A stretch of 64,000 nt of DNA from Cordia subcordata (GCA_028554755.1 JAPTOF010000005.1:21612001-21676000), one strand, 5' to 3'; shown: positions 38,501-51,076, counted from the first letter of the stretch. Notes: a model not told the origin generated them from the sequence alone. Numbers and translations are program-made.

Positions 38501-40183
38501 CCTAGCTTGTTAAAATCCATATGACGTAACCTTTCATTTCATGTAGCATAATTTAATTAACCAAGATAACCTTATATATGTATGAATTGAATGATAGATA
38601 TTTTTGGCCAAGCACAAGATAAGAGATTAAGCTATTTTCCCAAAGTAATTCAAACTGGAGCATTAAATAGAGAAAGATAAAAAAAAAATTGCTAAATCAT
38701 CATGTCTTATTAATTATGAGAACGTAAAAGATGACAAGTTTGGTTCACGTAATATCTCGAGTTTACAACAAGATATATATTTTGCATGAATATATAAATA
38801 CAAAATTTCAAGCGCATGGCCGGTGATGTGGTGACAAATAGCTAGAGATTTTTCAAAATATATGGCCCTTCAACTCTTGGCAAGCACAAAGGGTCAGCAT
38901 AGAAGTGTCGCCATTAAACCCAAAAAAAAAAAAAAAAAAACCAGTCGTCATCTTCCATGAAAATTAAACAAGGCAGAGGTTGTATTCCCCTGGTGATGGT
39001 AGCGGAAGTGATGGACACGATTTTGGCAGCTGATGTAAAACCAATATCGTCAAGGTGTTGTGGTTATGGTGGCATAAAACGCAACCCAACCAATTCTGTC
39101 GCTCTCTTACAGGCATATCTCAACTGTGCTTGGAAAAAAATTGCACCCCCTTGGGTGCGTTTTTTAATTTGTACTTTTTATTTACTATACCAGGCCACCA
39201 CTAAAATATATACCTTTTATAAAAAATACTCCAATTTATTTTGCGAACATGACACATTGTGACTTCAGCCTTACGAGGTTGCAACTAATTAAAAGTCTAC
39301 CTAGCCCAATCTGTAATTGGGTGCATCAGTAAATTTCCACACCACCAAGTTTACCATGAGAAATCCCCTTGTCAAAGTGGTATATATAAGATCATTTTAG
39401 AACATTTATGGATCTATAAAAGATCGGTGTATTCACGTTTTGAGTTCGTATCAATGAAAAAAAAAAAAGAGAGAGAATTAATTATTTGAAATAACTATTA
39501 ATTAAATTTTGTAATGAACTAACCTAAATCATGTCCCGATTAGGCAAAAATCTGTACCAAATCGCAGTGGGAACTCCCATCAATTAAAGAAAAGAGAGTT
39601 TACCAGGGCAGCCCTATCATATCTTCTAGTCTCTAGGCTAGTCTCATGGTCCAAAACCAAAAGCACCAAAAAAGAACGTTAGGTGAAATAACCTAAATTA
39701 CCCCTTCCACCGTCCAAAAATTTCTATCCACAAATGATATAGCTACTCATAATTAATCACATGTTTAAGCAGATTTTCCCTAGTCTTAAATAAGAAAATG
39801 ATCGTAAACAAGTGCAAAATACAGGCATGTCTAATTAGATTTTGCATTTGGCAAGAGAAGAAAAGAAAAACGTCTAGAAGTGGTTTAAATTAACAGCTAT
39901 ATATGGTCATTGGTCAAGGTGGAAACCAACTACGTTGCTATTAAGTTTTCGTCTCTAAATGTAAAATTTGTATTCGAAAAAAAAAAAGAAAAAAGAAAAA
40001 GAAAAAAAAAAAGAAGAATAAATTCAGCATAGAGAGAAGAGACATGCCATGGTGTTTAAAAGACTTTTGTTAAAAAAATTGCGTCATATCTACGGACATT
40101 GAGTCTAGTTTACGCCAAATGGTTCGTCCATATTATATTCCTGTGTCTTTTTAAGGCCTTTCAATCCCCAGCATCCCCATTTA
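35560..40183. other. long AT-rich intergenic region
   Basis: No supportable gene in 4.6 kb. It holds a GA tract at about 36542-36560, an imperfect TCTCTTTC array at about 37423-37475, and A-runs near 38921-38940. Short open frames here match nothing I recognise. Confidence 0.45.
37423..37475. repeat. CT-rich simple repeat
   Basis: A compound (CT)n/(TCTCTTTC)n tract of about 53 bp. Confidence 0.85.
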
Positions 40184-40191
40184 CTATAAAG
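40184..40191 (+). promoter_or_regulatory. TATA box of the NAC gene
   Basis: CTATAAAG lies about 310 bp upstream of the start codon, followed by CT/C-rich leader sequence and a TA/GT tract at about 40280-40310. The assignment is by motif and position. Confidence 0.45.
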
Positions 40192-40496
40192 ATCCCACAC
40201 TTTCCCTCTCTCTCACCCCCCCCCCACCCCAACCTTCACCTCTTCTTACTCCTTGTTCTTTATTTCTTGTTACTTGTGTGTGTGTATATATATATATGTG
40301 TGTGTATGTACACATATAAATATATAATATTTATTCCCTACTTTAATGGTTTTATAATATATTAGAGCTGTGCATGAGTTGCAGAACTTCAACTGCTACA
40401 ACTTGGTTTTGTCCAAAAAGTGTTTTTGAACAATTATATTAGTTAGTTTGAGAGCTAGCTAGCTAGGCAGCTGAGTTGAGGGGGTGGGGGAAAAAA

Positions 40497-41533
40497 ATGG
40501 AGAAAATGAACTTCGTCAAGGATGGAGTGCTAAGATTACCTCCTGGATTTCGATTCCATCCGACTGATGAAGAGCTCATCCTTCAGTATTTGAAGCGCAA
40601 AGTGTTCTCTTTCCCTTTACCAGCTTCCATCATTCCTGAGGTTGATGTCTGCAAATCTGATCCTTGGGATTTGCCAGGTTTGTTGGCTATATACCTACAC
40701 GCAATTAATGTTCTCATTATATGTACTAAAGTATGCAATAGAATCAATCATTAGTGACCAAGCAACAGCACAATGTAGCTGAATAGCTAGAAAAATGTAG
40801 CGCCCAATTTTCTTCAAAGTTTGAGAATGTTTTAGTCTATGGCTTTGTTCTGATGCTGCAAAATTTTGTGGATACAGGTGATGCAGAGCAGGAGAGGTAC
40901 TTTTTCAGCACGAGGGAAGTTAAGTACCCAAATGGAAACCGATCAAACAGGGCAACAACTTCGGGGTATTGGAAGGCAACTGGAATCGATAAGCAAATTT
41001 TGACATCCAGGACCCGCCAAATTGTAGGCATGAAGAAAACTCTGGTTTTCTACGGAGGAAAGCCGCCAAATGGCCGCAGAACAGACTGGATTATGCATGA
41101 GTATCGCCTCGCCAATGCACCGCAAGCAAAGGATTTGATTCAGGTGACAATTCGTTCATAATAATATAATTTGCCAAGAAGATGTATGCTATTCAGGCTG
41201 CAAGATCTTTTAACTGTTGTGACTTTCAAATTTTTCCAGGACAATTGGGTTCTGTGCCGTATTTTCTTGAAGAAAAGAAATACGAGAAGCGAAGAGGAGA
41301 TCACGATATCCCACCAAGCAGGCAGCAGCAGAGCTACAAGCGTGACGAAAAACAAGCCTGTTTTCTATGATTTTATGGCCAAGGAGAGGAGTCCTGATTT
41401 GAATCTGGCTCCAGCTTCGTCATCTTCGGATTCTAGTGGGATCACCGAGGTCTCCAGGAATGAATCAGATGATCACGAAGAAAGTAGTAGTTGCAATAGT
41501 TTTACCACTCTTAGAACAAAAACATGGCCTTGA
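40497..41533 (+). CDS. NAC083-like: NAC-domain transcription factor, ANAC083/VNI2-like
   Basis: Three exons, 40497-40677, 40878-41143 and 41240-41533, sum to 741 nt and 246 residues, with GT-AG introns at the positions typical of NAC genes. The NAC domain spans about residues 14-157: [14 protein letters not shown] (subdomain A), SDPWDLPG (B), [20 protein letters not shown] and SGYWKATG (C), [14 protein letters not shown] and [10 protein letters not shown] (D), then NWVLCRIF (E). The C-terminal region holds [19 protein letters not shown] and SSCNSF, which I recall from Arabidopsis ANAC083 (VND-INTERACTING 2). That protein tunes xylem vessel differentiation and leaf ageing. The chosen ATG follows an A-run and gives the family N-terminus ([17 protein letters not shown]). 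Confidence 0.93.
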
Positions 41534-44500
41534 TTGTTGCCTGTATTTCCAGTCATCTTTCCAGAGTTCTCACCGGAATACGAATAACCAATCCAAAGCT
41601 GTAATTTTGCCCACTCGGTTTCACACTTGTTCCCAATTGATCCCTTCTCACTGCTCTGCTGACCAGTAATATGTAGGAATAACAAGACTTGAACTCATAA
41701 TATATATATATATACCAAAAAAAAATCATAATATTTTGTATATCCCCCCCCCCCCCCAAAAAAAAAAAGAAGGAAAAGAAAAGAATGACCATTAATTATC
41801 AAAATCAATTTGCAGAGTACAGGCATTAATATATGAAATTACGTACTCAACCCAAGATTTCGAATCTAGTGATTAGTCTTCTGCTTAGTTTAGCATTGAA
41901 ACATCTCGAACTGGGCTCAACTTGCAAAGCCTTTACATCAAACAATTGACCTTCGAAACAAAGGTTGATTGTGATTAGACAAAGAAAATAAATAATAAAG
42001 GGAAAAGGGAAGAAGAACATATGCACACAAAACAAGCAAGCTTGTGTTGCAATCCTTGTCAAAAGTGAAACCTTTTGGTTTGCACAAGAATAATAAAAAC
42101 CAAAGATCTTTGCCGATTACATCGGCATGAGGTTCCTTCATCCATTTCCCGGAACCCACAAAAAGGCAAATTTACCAAAACGAATCTAAGTTCCATTGAT
42201 ACCCTTTCTCTATTTTTATTGAATCTTTGAGAAAGTTTGTCACGTCTCCAACCACTACCTCACCATATTTTGTTAAACCTAAAATCAAACATTTTACGCT
42301 AAGTTGTCTGATTCCTTCTAGCTCCCTACTACTTCATGTTTTTTTTTTTTAAAATAAATTAAAAAAGAAAAAAAATACATAAATCAAATCGTCTTTTATA
42401 ATTTTGAGAAAGAATATAGTCAATTAATAGCTAGCACAACTTAACAAGATAATAGTTGTGTGGCCAAGACACAAAATACATTTCCAAACATGTAACTAAT
42501 CAAGGTCTTGATGACATAAAAGATTTCTTACATCTTATACAAGGCAAGCTTTTGTGTTGCATATATGCCTAATTAGCCAGGAATAATAAGAGAGAAAAAT
42601 TATTTTCATGGGCCATGCCACCACCCTGAAAGTCCATTGAGATTACCTTTTTTACATGTCACAGAGAAGATTAGTTGACCTTTGCTGCCACAACATGTAT
42701 ATATCCTTATAAAATTACTGGGGAAAAAAAATGCTAATAATTAATTAAGCAAAAAGATTCTCCACCATCCTCCCACTACATTGTAAATTTGACCAGATTA
42801 AGCAAAAAAAAAAAGAGTACATATATTCCTAATCTTGTGTTTTGTACCTTCAAAAATATTTAAAGAAACTATGTTGCATGTGGGTACGTGTGTCAAACAC
42901 GAAGAGGATGAGGATGGTAAACCCTGGTATGATGTACTCACCCACATAGATTAATTCAGTCTCATAAAGCAAAAACCCCCAACAGATCATATCAACATAA
43001 CTATCCAATAATGCTTATATGATGATCTCTTACAGCAGCCAGGGTTAAAATGTGGGGTGTTAACGCTTGGTGAATTGCCAAGTGGACGCTACAAATACAT
43101 AGGACGGCTTATAGTAAAATTAACTTGATTAAATATTTGATTATCCAAGAGATGGATTTACAACTTTTATTGACGTGAACTACGACAACCTATTTTAATA
43201 ATATGAGTTATTAATTAATCTTTTTTATACTAAAATATATGTGTATCTAGAGAAAATTAAGAACACTTTTCTATTGAATATGCCCAGCCGTAGTTACGTT
43301 GTTCACAACTTTGTTAGCTAGCTAATGTCCTGACACAACGAAGAAGAAAAGAAAATTTTATTTGAGAACGGTGGAAACAAATATATAAAAAAAGAAAAAG
43401 AAAAAAATTACCGACCAAAGTTTCTTGTGAGAGTGATTAAGAATAAAAACTAATGTTGTTCACGTCACCCCGTTCCCTATGTTTTATGTTACATCTCATT
43501 TTCAAGTCCCCAAATGACTTTTAGAAAACGTAATGGTTTCGGCTTGTCTCCGCTGACTTAAAAAGGCCTTCAAATTGGATTGTCAATCACGTGGTTAGGC
43601 CGTCATGGTAGACCACGAACTTAAAATTACAACTTTCTTTTTTTTTTTTTTTCTTAATATTATATATGAGCACCACCTGATCATTGATTAATTAGAGGTC
43701 AATCATGTATTACCAGACCCCACCACTCGTAGAAACGTCTTCGATAAAAGCTAGGTTTACCTTGTAACATAATATTTGTACAATTAATAATTTCGTATTA
43801 TGTGTTTAAATAATAATTTTAGGTTCAATTAATATTTGGCTCAGATTAGAAATACATGTATATATTACTTGTGAATTTGAATTTTAAGTTGACCGGTTAC
43901 TTATGAAAGCATTTTCTTCCGACAAAAAATCAAGTAAGTGGGTTGCTTAGTATCTCTGCAACAATGACATCCCATATATTATCTAGGTGTACACATTCAA
44001 ATTATATGGTTTGACCAACTAGGAACCAAAAGATATATACATAAATGCAGTAGGTCCGCGACCCTGAATGTGAATGAAAACGTTTTGTCAAAATTATCTC
44101 CGTCAATCAACAACTAAAGAGGGTAGCTGTCAAGCTTCCTTGGCCAAATTCACAAAGATGAGTTGCAAGAATCGTGTCCAGAATTTCAGCCACCATTCAA
44201 TATTGCTTATTAGGAAACTTAAAAAGGAAAAAAAGAAAAAAAAATTTGATGTTACGACGCCGATTGTACTCGACAAACTTTGTGTTGTGTTTGTTATGCT
44301 TTTTAGATTTAAGATTTCAGACACGCATATAACAAACACAGCCATTCATATCAAGAGCAAAATGGTCATGGTAAACGCTAAAAGCCACCGAGGAACAACA
44401 AGACCCCAAAATATGAGGAAATGGTTCGTTCCCTTTCTTGTAGTGGCCAAAATCTAACCTTACTCTTAACTTCGATACAAGGAGAAATGATTGTTGAAGT

Positions 44501-44988
44501 ATGAAGATGAAGATTTTTAAGCTGTGGAGTTGAGGCAGATAGTTTTCGAATCAATCTTCATGTCAAATTTCAGTCTTATAAATGCAGACGGCAACAAGGA
44601 AAGAGAATTTCCAGCTTTTGGTTGTTTTCACAAGCTCATACATGATACATCCGTCTTGAGTTTTTTCTTGTGGATGGACCACATTATCCAATCACAAGAT
44701 TCAGTATCCTACTTTCTGTGGTGCTGATCCCATCATAGTACACCTCCATCAGACGCTAATAATAACAACCATTAAAACCACAAAAGGCGCAACCCAAACA
44801 AAACGGAACTCCCATCAATCAACACCAACACAGCATTAGCCTCTGCAATAGGCAAACATCTGAAAGTTACAAGCCACACTCTTACGTGCTGTAACTTGCT
44901 TTAGATGCTAAGAATCTGGAAGCAGTTTTGAGAAGTTAGAAACAAAAATATAAGAGATACATCTTTACCAGTTCCCCCATCAACCAAG
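41534..44988. other. intergenic region downstream of NAC gene
   Basis: It begins with the NAC 3' UTR. It contains a TA tract at about 41699-41714 and a C-run followed by an A-run at about 41743-41768. No other gene is supportable. Confidence 0.45.
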
Positions 44989-45218
44989 GGCAATTTGGAT
45001 TGACTTTTTTTAAAAGTACTTTTTTTAATAACTTTTGAAAAACAACTTTTTTTTTAAAAGTTGAAAATTTTGACTTCTAAAGAAAGATGCATTTGAACTT
45101 TTTTCAGAGTTTCAACTTTTTGAAAGCCAATTAAATAGTTATTGTAAATTTAATATAACTTTTTTAGGGGAAAAAAAAAGTGTTATTTCACTTAAGAAGA
45201 AGCCAATCCAAACAAGCC
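44989..45218. mobile_element. MITE with GGGC ends
   Basis: The left end GGCAATTTGGATTGACTTTT is mirrored by a right end whose reverse complement reads GGCTTGTTTGGATTGGCTTC. CCAAG flanks both sides (44984-44988 and 45219-45223), a perfect 5 bp duplication if the ends are placed there. The inside is A/T-run rich and noncoding. It is of the same type as 62467-62678. Superfamily not assigned. Confidence 0.6.
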
Positions 45219-45623
45219 CCAAGTAGATATTACTCTGAAAATTGGATGTCGTCATCCCACAAAGCAAAATTGTGCAGTTCGGTAACCATAAGGAAGAGGT
45301 CCCCTAGTTTCCAAACACATCGCAATAAGAAACAAAATTGGCTGAGCCATCTGATTGCATAACGGGGTTCACGAGATCACAGAAAATTTATCACCCATCA
45401 GATATGACATATGAAAGATACAGCCAATCATGGTGACAGATGATAAAAACAATGATAATTTAACTAACTAGTTGGGACCAAAAGAAAAAATGATTCAACC
45501 ACTAGTAAAACCAACATAATCATAAGTCATGAGCTCTAACCAGGTACAGTTATTTGATTAAGGATGACGACTTATGACAGCACTTTAGCATCAAAACCTG
45601 CTTCAATATGCCCTTCATATGTA

Positions 45624-47966
45624 TCAGCCATACTTGACTGCATTGCTCTCCAAGGAACCAATTTCTCTGCCATCTGATAGTGATTCTTTTGAGTGAGGTT
45701 CTTCAGAGCAAGCCCTCAGGACTGCCTCATTCTACAAAGAAGATGTTACAATTTTTCAGATGTTTCACGCATGAAGCACATACAAAAATATAGATACATA
45801 TGCATCTAACATGTGTCGGTTAGTGTTCGTGAGTATTAGTGTATGTATGCTGAGCTCACACAAAATACCATATGCCTTTGAAGTCAGTCGCTGGTCCTGC
45901 CCTTACCCAGTAAAAGCTGGGGCAAGGATAAGACCACATTATTACCTCATGAAATTATACAAATGTTTCACTGCACAGACACAGCAGTGGAATAAGCATA
46001 TAGTTATGCCTTTAAGATCATCATAAAAGAAATAATCTTAGAGTGTTTCTGTTATGAAACTAGAAAAAACATATTTAGATGGAAAGCTTATTTGTAAAGA
46101 CAGCTAAATGTAACTTATTGTATATTTAGAACTATGGAAAATATATAAAACATAAAATATGGAGAGAAAATATGAAAGTATTGAAGATGGTTGGAGCCAC
46201 CACCAACGGTGGCTCTAGAACAGAGATACTCATGAAGAATACATTGTGAATTGTTGATATTTCATGAATACAATAGAAGAGCTTATTTATAGGGATGATA
46301 ACTTGGTGAGCAAAACTAGAAGCTAAACTAATAAGGTAACTAGAATTCTAAGTTTATTAAAATAATAAGGAAACCAATTTGACTAATTACCTAATCTAGA
46401 CTATTGCCTAATTCAATACCATAAGATAAGGAAATACATTAATAACTAAAATATTCTTCAACAAGAACTCTTCACACAATCTTCAGCAACAGCTTTGGAG
46501 GACTTTCATTAGGCAATTAAGAGCTCATAAAGAAACATGTATATTTCACACCATTGGGAGATAAGATGCAAACCAAAATCTACATGTCAAGTAATCATTT
46601 CCTCCTTTGAGTGCTAAAAATGAAAAATAATACAAGTAAATGCCTCAAACTAAAACACTTATGTTTCAAAGTTTGGTAGACCAGCTGGCACCAAAATTGA
46701 AAATGTTAGGACTTAGATAGTTCTGCCTGATCCCTAAGATGGAACATCATCAACCTCTTGAAAGTTGAACCCAGAGGAAGATCAGTTTCAAAATAGTTTA
46801 TGTTCATGCCTTAGTTCTGTTTCCGAAATACCGATGATGCCTTTCACTTAGGAGTCAGGCATTTGTTTATTTATGTGTTATTACATACTGTAGTAAAGCA
46901 CCTAACACTATGAACCAGGAAAAAACAATGAAAAAGTGACCAATACTAAACTCAACAAACTATAATCAAGAGTTGTTAGCAAAATGGTATGGTTTAGTTT
47001 GATTGAGTTGTGTGATTCAAGAGAGCACATGAATCACACTAAATCATAGTGCAATTCGCTAGGATTCCATATCGATGTCGTATATGGTGGTGTTGCACTT
47101 GTTTTTGGATTTTTAACAAAGCAAAAGTTGTTTATACCATAACAGAGTTCATCAATCAAAGTAAAGAAAAAGGCCAAACACGAAACAGCTACCTCATTTA
47201 ATAAAAAGAATAGGACATTGCCAGAATCAAAACCATGCCAACACCAAGCACGTTTTGTGTTGCCAGGCCATGATCCTAAATGAAGAGAATTCCTCAATGA
47301 TAATGCTGAGGATCATGTGACAATACAATACAAAATCCATTTCTTAAATGTGACCGAATTGATAACATATGCAATTCAATAGAGTTTAATGTTGATGAAC
47401 TTGGGAAAAATGATATTTTGAAGAGGATTTGCTGACATTTCACTGATTTAGGGTCACACCGAATCCTTCTCCTGCATTAAGCTCAAATTAGCTCTCTCTA
47501 CAACCAAGTCTAATGTCATAAGTTAGTACCCAAGGTTATTAAACAATATCTCAATTTAACCACCCCCGTTTTACCCCAAACTAATTTGTTACATTTGTTG
47601 CAGTGATAATAATGCCATTTCAATATTAGACGTAATCATCGCATAGATTCTAAACAAATAATAGGCATAGCATTTTAAATTAAGCGCAAAAAAATAAAAA
47701 ATTAATAAAATCAGAATAAATAAATAAACATCTTTCTTTGTTTTTCATTTTTCCTTCTTTTGTGGGAGTTGAAGTAGTGATGAGCTAGTGATAACAGTTA
47801 AAAATATGTAAAAAAAGAAAGAAAAAGAGCGGACCTGCCAAACGCGTCGGAGACGCTTCTTGGCGTTGGCTTTGCGAGTGGAAGTGAGCTTAATACGCTT
47901 CCAAACAAGCCCTCCGGAGTCGTGCTTCTTCACTATCTGCAGCATCCGCGTCCCCCAAAACGCCAT
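45624..47966 (-). CDS. small basic protein of unknown function, two exons
   Basis: Exon 1 is 47835-47966 and exon 2 is 45624-45731. They join in phase (donor CAG/gt, acceptor ttgtag/AAT) to a 79-residue protein. The N-terminal half is very basic: MAFWGTRMLQIVKKHDSGGL, then KLTSTRKANAKKRLRRVWQ. The C-terminal half begins NEAVLRACSEE and becomes acidic and polar. It has no signal peptide or membrane span. I think it is a conserved plant protein but cannot name its family. Three site II (TGGGCC) elements upstream are typical of ribosomal and mitochondrial genes, so a role there is possible. The 2.1 kb intron contains an LTR-like insertion. The second exon is too short to stand out on its own. 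Confidence 0.72.
46050..46463 (-). mobile_element. solo LTR-like insertion inside intron
   Basis: Read on the minus strand this unit begins TGTTGAAGAATATTTTAGTT and ends near CATAACA, consistent with TG...CA LTR ends. A TTATTTATAGGG segment (minus CTATAAATAAG) gives a promoter-like motif. It shares its start with the fragment at 25181. No clean target duplication was found, so the outer end is approximate. It lies within the intron of the small basic protein gene. Confidence 0.5.
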
Positions 47967-48115
47967 CTTTTGCAACTTACGAGCTCCGCTGCTGCTTTCT
48001 TACTTTTTCAATGATAAATGTGACATGTGCGGATTTTAGAATAAGAAGAATGGTCCGCCCCAATGGGCTGTTGCCATTCCAACTCCTCCTCTACTACCCC
48101 TAACAGCATTTGTCT

Positions 48116-48137
48116 GGCCCAATGGCCCAATGGCCCA
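48116..48137 (-). promoter_or_regulatory. triple site II (TGGGCC) promoter elements
   Basis: Three copies of TGGGCC on the minus strand at 48116-48121, 48124-48129 and 48132-48137, spaced by 8 bp, lie 150-170 bp upstream of the small protein's ATG. A further TGGGCT lies at 48064-48069 on the plus strand. Site II elements bind TCP factors and are typical of growth-linked ribosomal and respiratory genes. Confidence 0.6.
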
Positions 48138-48154
48138 ATCTTCAAAGGCTCTTT

Positions 48155-48198
<44 letters not shown>

Positions 48199-48213
48199 AT
48201 ATATATATATATA
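48155..48213. repeat. (CT)n-(TA)n compound microsatellite
   Basis: A CT tract of about 25 bases runs directly into an alternating TA tract with one interruption. Confidence 0.9.
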
Positions 48214-49152
48214 TGTGTGCATTTGAAATATTTATGCCGTAATTTTAGTTGATGTGTTCCTTCCTACAAGCTCAATTACTCCGGAGGGAATATTGTGAAC
48301 CCACCGTACGCGATTTTACTAGTTTACGGTCTGTCTGGTCCACTTTTTTGAGTAAGTATTTTTTCCTTTTTTTTTTTTTTATAAGTTTATAAACTGAAGT
48401 TAACTTGTTATGTCTATTTTTTAAAGTATTTTTATATAAAAATCAAAGTTAAAAAAGATTAAAAAATCAAAAAGTTTTGAAAAATTATTTTCATATCATG
48501 TTAAAATTTATTATTTTTTTATTTTTCACTCAAAAATACTATTGCATAATTTGGGAAGTACAATTATTCCAAAAATAATTAAAGTTCAACGCTTAAAATT
48601 CCAGGCAAAACAACCAATACCTTTTTTCTTTTCCCTTTTAAACAACTCATTTGCTCAGACCAAATAACTAATGAATTTTATTCAACAATAACTTTATCCA
48701 AAGTTTTACTATTAAGAACTTATAACTCAACAATTGAAATCTCATGCCTTGTCCAAATAGAGCCTCCACATTACAAAGGGCTTGTCCATTGTAGTATTTT
48801 TGTCCTCCAAATTGACTTAGGTTTTACTTTAAGTTATAAAATATCTTTAGAGTGTATTCCTCTGATAAAAATTTCAAATCATTTTTTTTTCTAGTTTGAA
48901 TTAAGCAATCGGATAAATAAATGCTCTATTTGTAAACTCTTATTTCATTTTTAACGAACCAATTGTCTAATTAATGCTAGTATTAAATAACATATGATCT
49001 CAAGACGGATGAAATGAAGTTTGGAGCTCTGGTTGCTATAATTCTAAATAGTGAATCATTGGGCTTCTTATTTATTTATTTATTTTTCCCTCTTTTTTTT
49101 TTTTTTGTCTGTGGAAAATTAGGGTGGTATGGGGATGGGTCGATGAGTGTTG
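48214..49152. other. intergenic region
   Basis: AT-rich with T-runs. No gene or clear element is recognised before the MULE target duplication. Confidence 0.45.
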
Positions 49153-49162
49153 GACAGATAAC

Positions 49163-49760
49163 GGGTTATTTTTATTTTTAACCTTATTTTTTAATTTGCT
49201 TTCAAAAATAACCCAGTTTTGAGGGGAGTAGTAAAAGTAGACTTTTCGAACTTATGAAATTCGAAAACGAAGTTACAAAGTTAGACTATGTGAAGGGTAA
49301 AAAAAAAGGAAATTATAATATGAGATATCGAACTTCTAAAGTCCAATTAAGAATTCGAAATTCAGAAGCTCGGACTCGAACTTCTGAAGTTCGACTAAGT
49401 GGATGTAATCTCGAAACTCGAAGTTGAAATTCGAAATACATAGTCGAACTTCTGAAGTTCGAACAGTTGGTATACTTGAACTTCCGAAGTTCGATATCTA
49501 GCTTTTGTTCCTTGATTCGAACTTCTGAAGTTCGACTACTCGAAAACCCAACACAGCTGGCCGTTATCGAAATTTGAAAGGTCGATAACGCGCGTGTATC
49601 GCTGCACGTAATGCATGCATTAAAGCAGAATCTCAAACTCGATGTCGAACTTCGTAAATTGAATACATATAAAATCGAACTTCAAAAGTTCGATTATGTT
49701 ACTGAACTTCGAAGTTCAAATCGAAGTTTGTTCCTCGATGTCGAACTTCTGAAGTTTGAC
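49163..49760. repeat. left terminal region of MULE with palindrome array
   Basis: After about 90 bp of terminal sequence, palindromes of the form TCGAACTTCTGAAGTTCGA recur, exact at 49376-49394, 49444-49462 and 49517-49535. Variants lie near 49478, 49630, 49678 and 49740. They mirror those at the right end and are candidate transposase-binding sites. Confidence 0.8.
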
Positions 49761-49919
49761 TCCTCTACTATTTAAACCCCCGCCCGAACCTTCCTCTTCC
49801 ATCCGAAATCTCACCTCTCCTCTCCTCTTTTGCTCTCTCCCTCTCTCATTTTTCTCCCATCCAATTCGAAAATTTAGTACAAATTTTCCACATCCTAAGA
49901 TTTTGCCTAAATCTTGTAA

Positions 49920-51060
49920 GTTTTCTCTCTTTTTTTTTTTTTTGGTACCGAATTTATATGTTTTAATGTGTTTGTTTGTTTAATTTATATGATGTTAAAT
50001 TTTAAAATTATATGTTAATTACATGTTGCCTACGTCTAATTTGAAAATTATATTATTGTTTAGTTTAGTGGAATATTAATCATATTGGTTTATTTTATAT
50101 GTTAATTATATGTTGCTTAATACGTTAAATTTTAAAATTAGACAATTGTTTAGTTTAGTGGAATATTAATTTTGTTGGTTTAATTTATATGTTAATTATA
50201 TGTTGATTTATTTCTGGAATATTAATCATTTTATGATGATGGGATGTATTAATCATTGTGTATATTAATCATTGTGCATATAATTAGTGTGAATTTATAA
50301 TTATTCAATTAATCATATTGAGTTTTAGGGTTTTAGTGGCGTTTAAGGGTTTTAGTGAATTTTAGGATTAATTATGTTAATTATTAGTCAATTTAAGATG
50401 ACGTTATGTAATAATTAAGTATTAAAGTTGTAGTTCTAAAGTATTTAACATGAATTTTTATAAATTTTAAATAATATAGAATTTAAGAAATGAGAAAATT
50501 AAAGTTATAGGGCATATAGTAAGTAACTGAAGTTAGGGTTCTAGTGGAGTTTTAGGATTAATTATGTTCATTATTATTAATTTTAAGATGAAGTGATATA
50601 TTTGTTCAATATTAAAGTTGTAGTTCTAAAGTAATTAGTAATAAATTTTTTGACGTTTAGATAATGTTAAGCAGTATTAATTTTATTTGTTGTGCAACTT
50701 TAATTTGAAAATTATATTATTGTTTATTTTAGTGGAAAATTAATCGTGTTGGTTTATTTTATATGTTTATTATATGTTGCTTAATACATTAAATTTCAAA
50801 ATTAGACTATTGTTTATTTTAGTGGAATATTAATCATGTTGGTTTATTTTATATGTTAATTATATGTTGATTTATTATTTGAAATATTAATATTTTTATG
50901 ATGATGGGATGTATTAATCGATGTAATTTTAAATAGTATGAATGTAGAAAAATTAAAATATTATGAATTTTACAAAGTTAGCAAAATTAGTTAAATATTA
51001 AGGTTGTAGTTTTAAACTAATTAATAATAATTAGTACTTTTACATTTTTTTAATTTACTT
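49920..51060 (+). repeat. AT-rich region with internal duplications in MULE
   Basis: A segment of about 220 bp (about 50036-50258, including GTGGAATATTAATCATATTG and TTATGATGATGGGATGTATT) recurs at about 50698-50920. Shorter segments such as TTTTAGGATTAATTATGTT and TTAAAGTTGTAGTTCTAAAG also repeat. It lies upstream of the PMD ATG and may hold a 5' UTR intron that ends at the ctcgtag acceptor near 51070. Confidence 0.65.
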
Positions 51061-51076
51061 AATGCTCGTAGGATCT

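Noticed and set aside
38957..39262. 101-codon open frame
   Set aside because: No motif recognised, it begins just after an A-run, and the C-terminal part looks like translated AT-rich DNA.
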